From Dipteris shenzhenensis (taxonomy: Eukaryota; Polypodiophyta; Polypodiopsida; Gleicheniales): a DNA stretch of 64,000 nucleotides. Positions 63,881 to 64,000 of the stretch are shown in pieces. The notes under the pieces were generated by a model. It was not told the origin of the DNA, made no database searches, and saw only the letters and a list, made by a program, of their open reading frames with translations. Location: assembly GCA_047967505.1 (NCBI GenBank), contig CM106538.1; one strand, 5' to 3'. Numbering within the stretch: the stretch's first letter is position 1; the number at the start of each line of letters is the position of its first letter. The translations under genes and the position numbers were made by a program.

Positions 63881-64000
63881 TAGAGAGAATTTAAATTAGA
63901 GTGTGAGCTTTGAACTTTAAAAGTTAGTAATATAGTGACTAGAATCTAGATTACAAAGTTTAAATTTCAAACTTTTAACTAAAGTTTACTAAAATATTAA
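63881..64000. other. AT-rich end of window, nothing recognised
   Basis: Non-coding AT-rich sequence. Confidence 0.5.

Overview
The window is nuclear DNA from a large, repeat-rich land-plant genome. It has plant-type Ty3-gypsy chromoviruses, Ty1-copia elements, long LINEs, hAT-like DNA and initiator-Met tRNA primer sites. It also has two spliced exons of a plant host gene with plant-like splice sites. I cannot name the species. The LINE and LTR families look more like those of seed-free plants or gymnosperms than grasses, but that is only an impression. Almost everything here is transposable-element sequence, often nested and mostly broken.

Layout. 1-3360: a LINE reverse-transcriptase fragment fused to a second LINE family's C-terminal tail, abutting a minus-strand copia fragment with leader, primer site and part of an LTR. 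3361-10140: old debris (two eroded gypsy RT fragments, a diverged solo-LTR-like piece, a CT-rich tract, a LINE 3' end). 10140-21594: a plus-strand copia element, 5'-truncated, split by a complete minus-strand gypsy element (Gypsy-1, 13177-19648, TSD AAAGG). 21732-22241: a non-autonomous hAT-like element with AAACGG subterminal repeats and an 8-bp TSD. 22250-26140: promoter-like and LTR-like segments. 26148-26492: two exons of a threonine aspartase (taspase-like) host gene, minus strand. Gypsy-2 (26788-32108, TSD GAGGA) has inserted just upstream of them. 32883-37658: Gypsy-5, internally deleted. 38100-38943: an LTR-like segment. 39058-47832: LINE-A (plus), interrupted by Gypsy-3 (39680-46194). 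47835-50322: LINE-B (minus, same family as LINE-A). 51010-51460: purine-rich tract. 51538-63560: LINE-C (plus), interrupted by Gypsy-4 (53201-61822) exactly beside the YADD codons.

How it works together. No element looks fully autonomous. Gypsy-1 has lost its protease active site and one RT catalytic aspartate. Gypsy-2 has near-identical LTRs but has lost the end of RT, RNase H and the start of integrase. Gypsy-3 lacks the protease active site, and Gypsy-5 lacks gag and protease.

The most notable structure is in the U3 of the Gypsy-4 and Gypsy-5 LTRs. It is a roughly 20-bp-period array of short dyads whose arms differ from unit to unit yet stay complementary around a fixed RAC-N4-GTY core. 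In element-sense RNA these read as mini-hairpins, many with a C(UNCG)G loop. Other strong signals are a PCNA-type PIP box in the LINE-A C-terminal tail, dense GTACGG arrays in copia leaders, and a complete leader exchange between Gypsy-1 and Gypsy-2.
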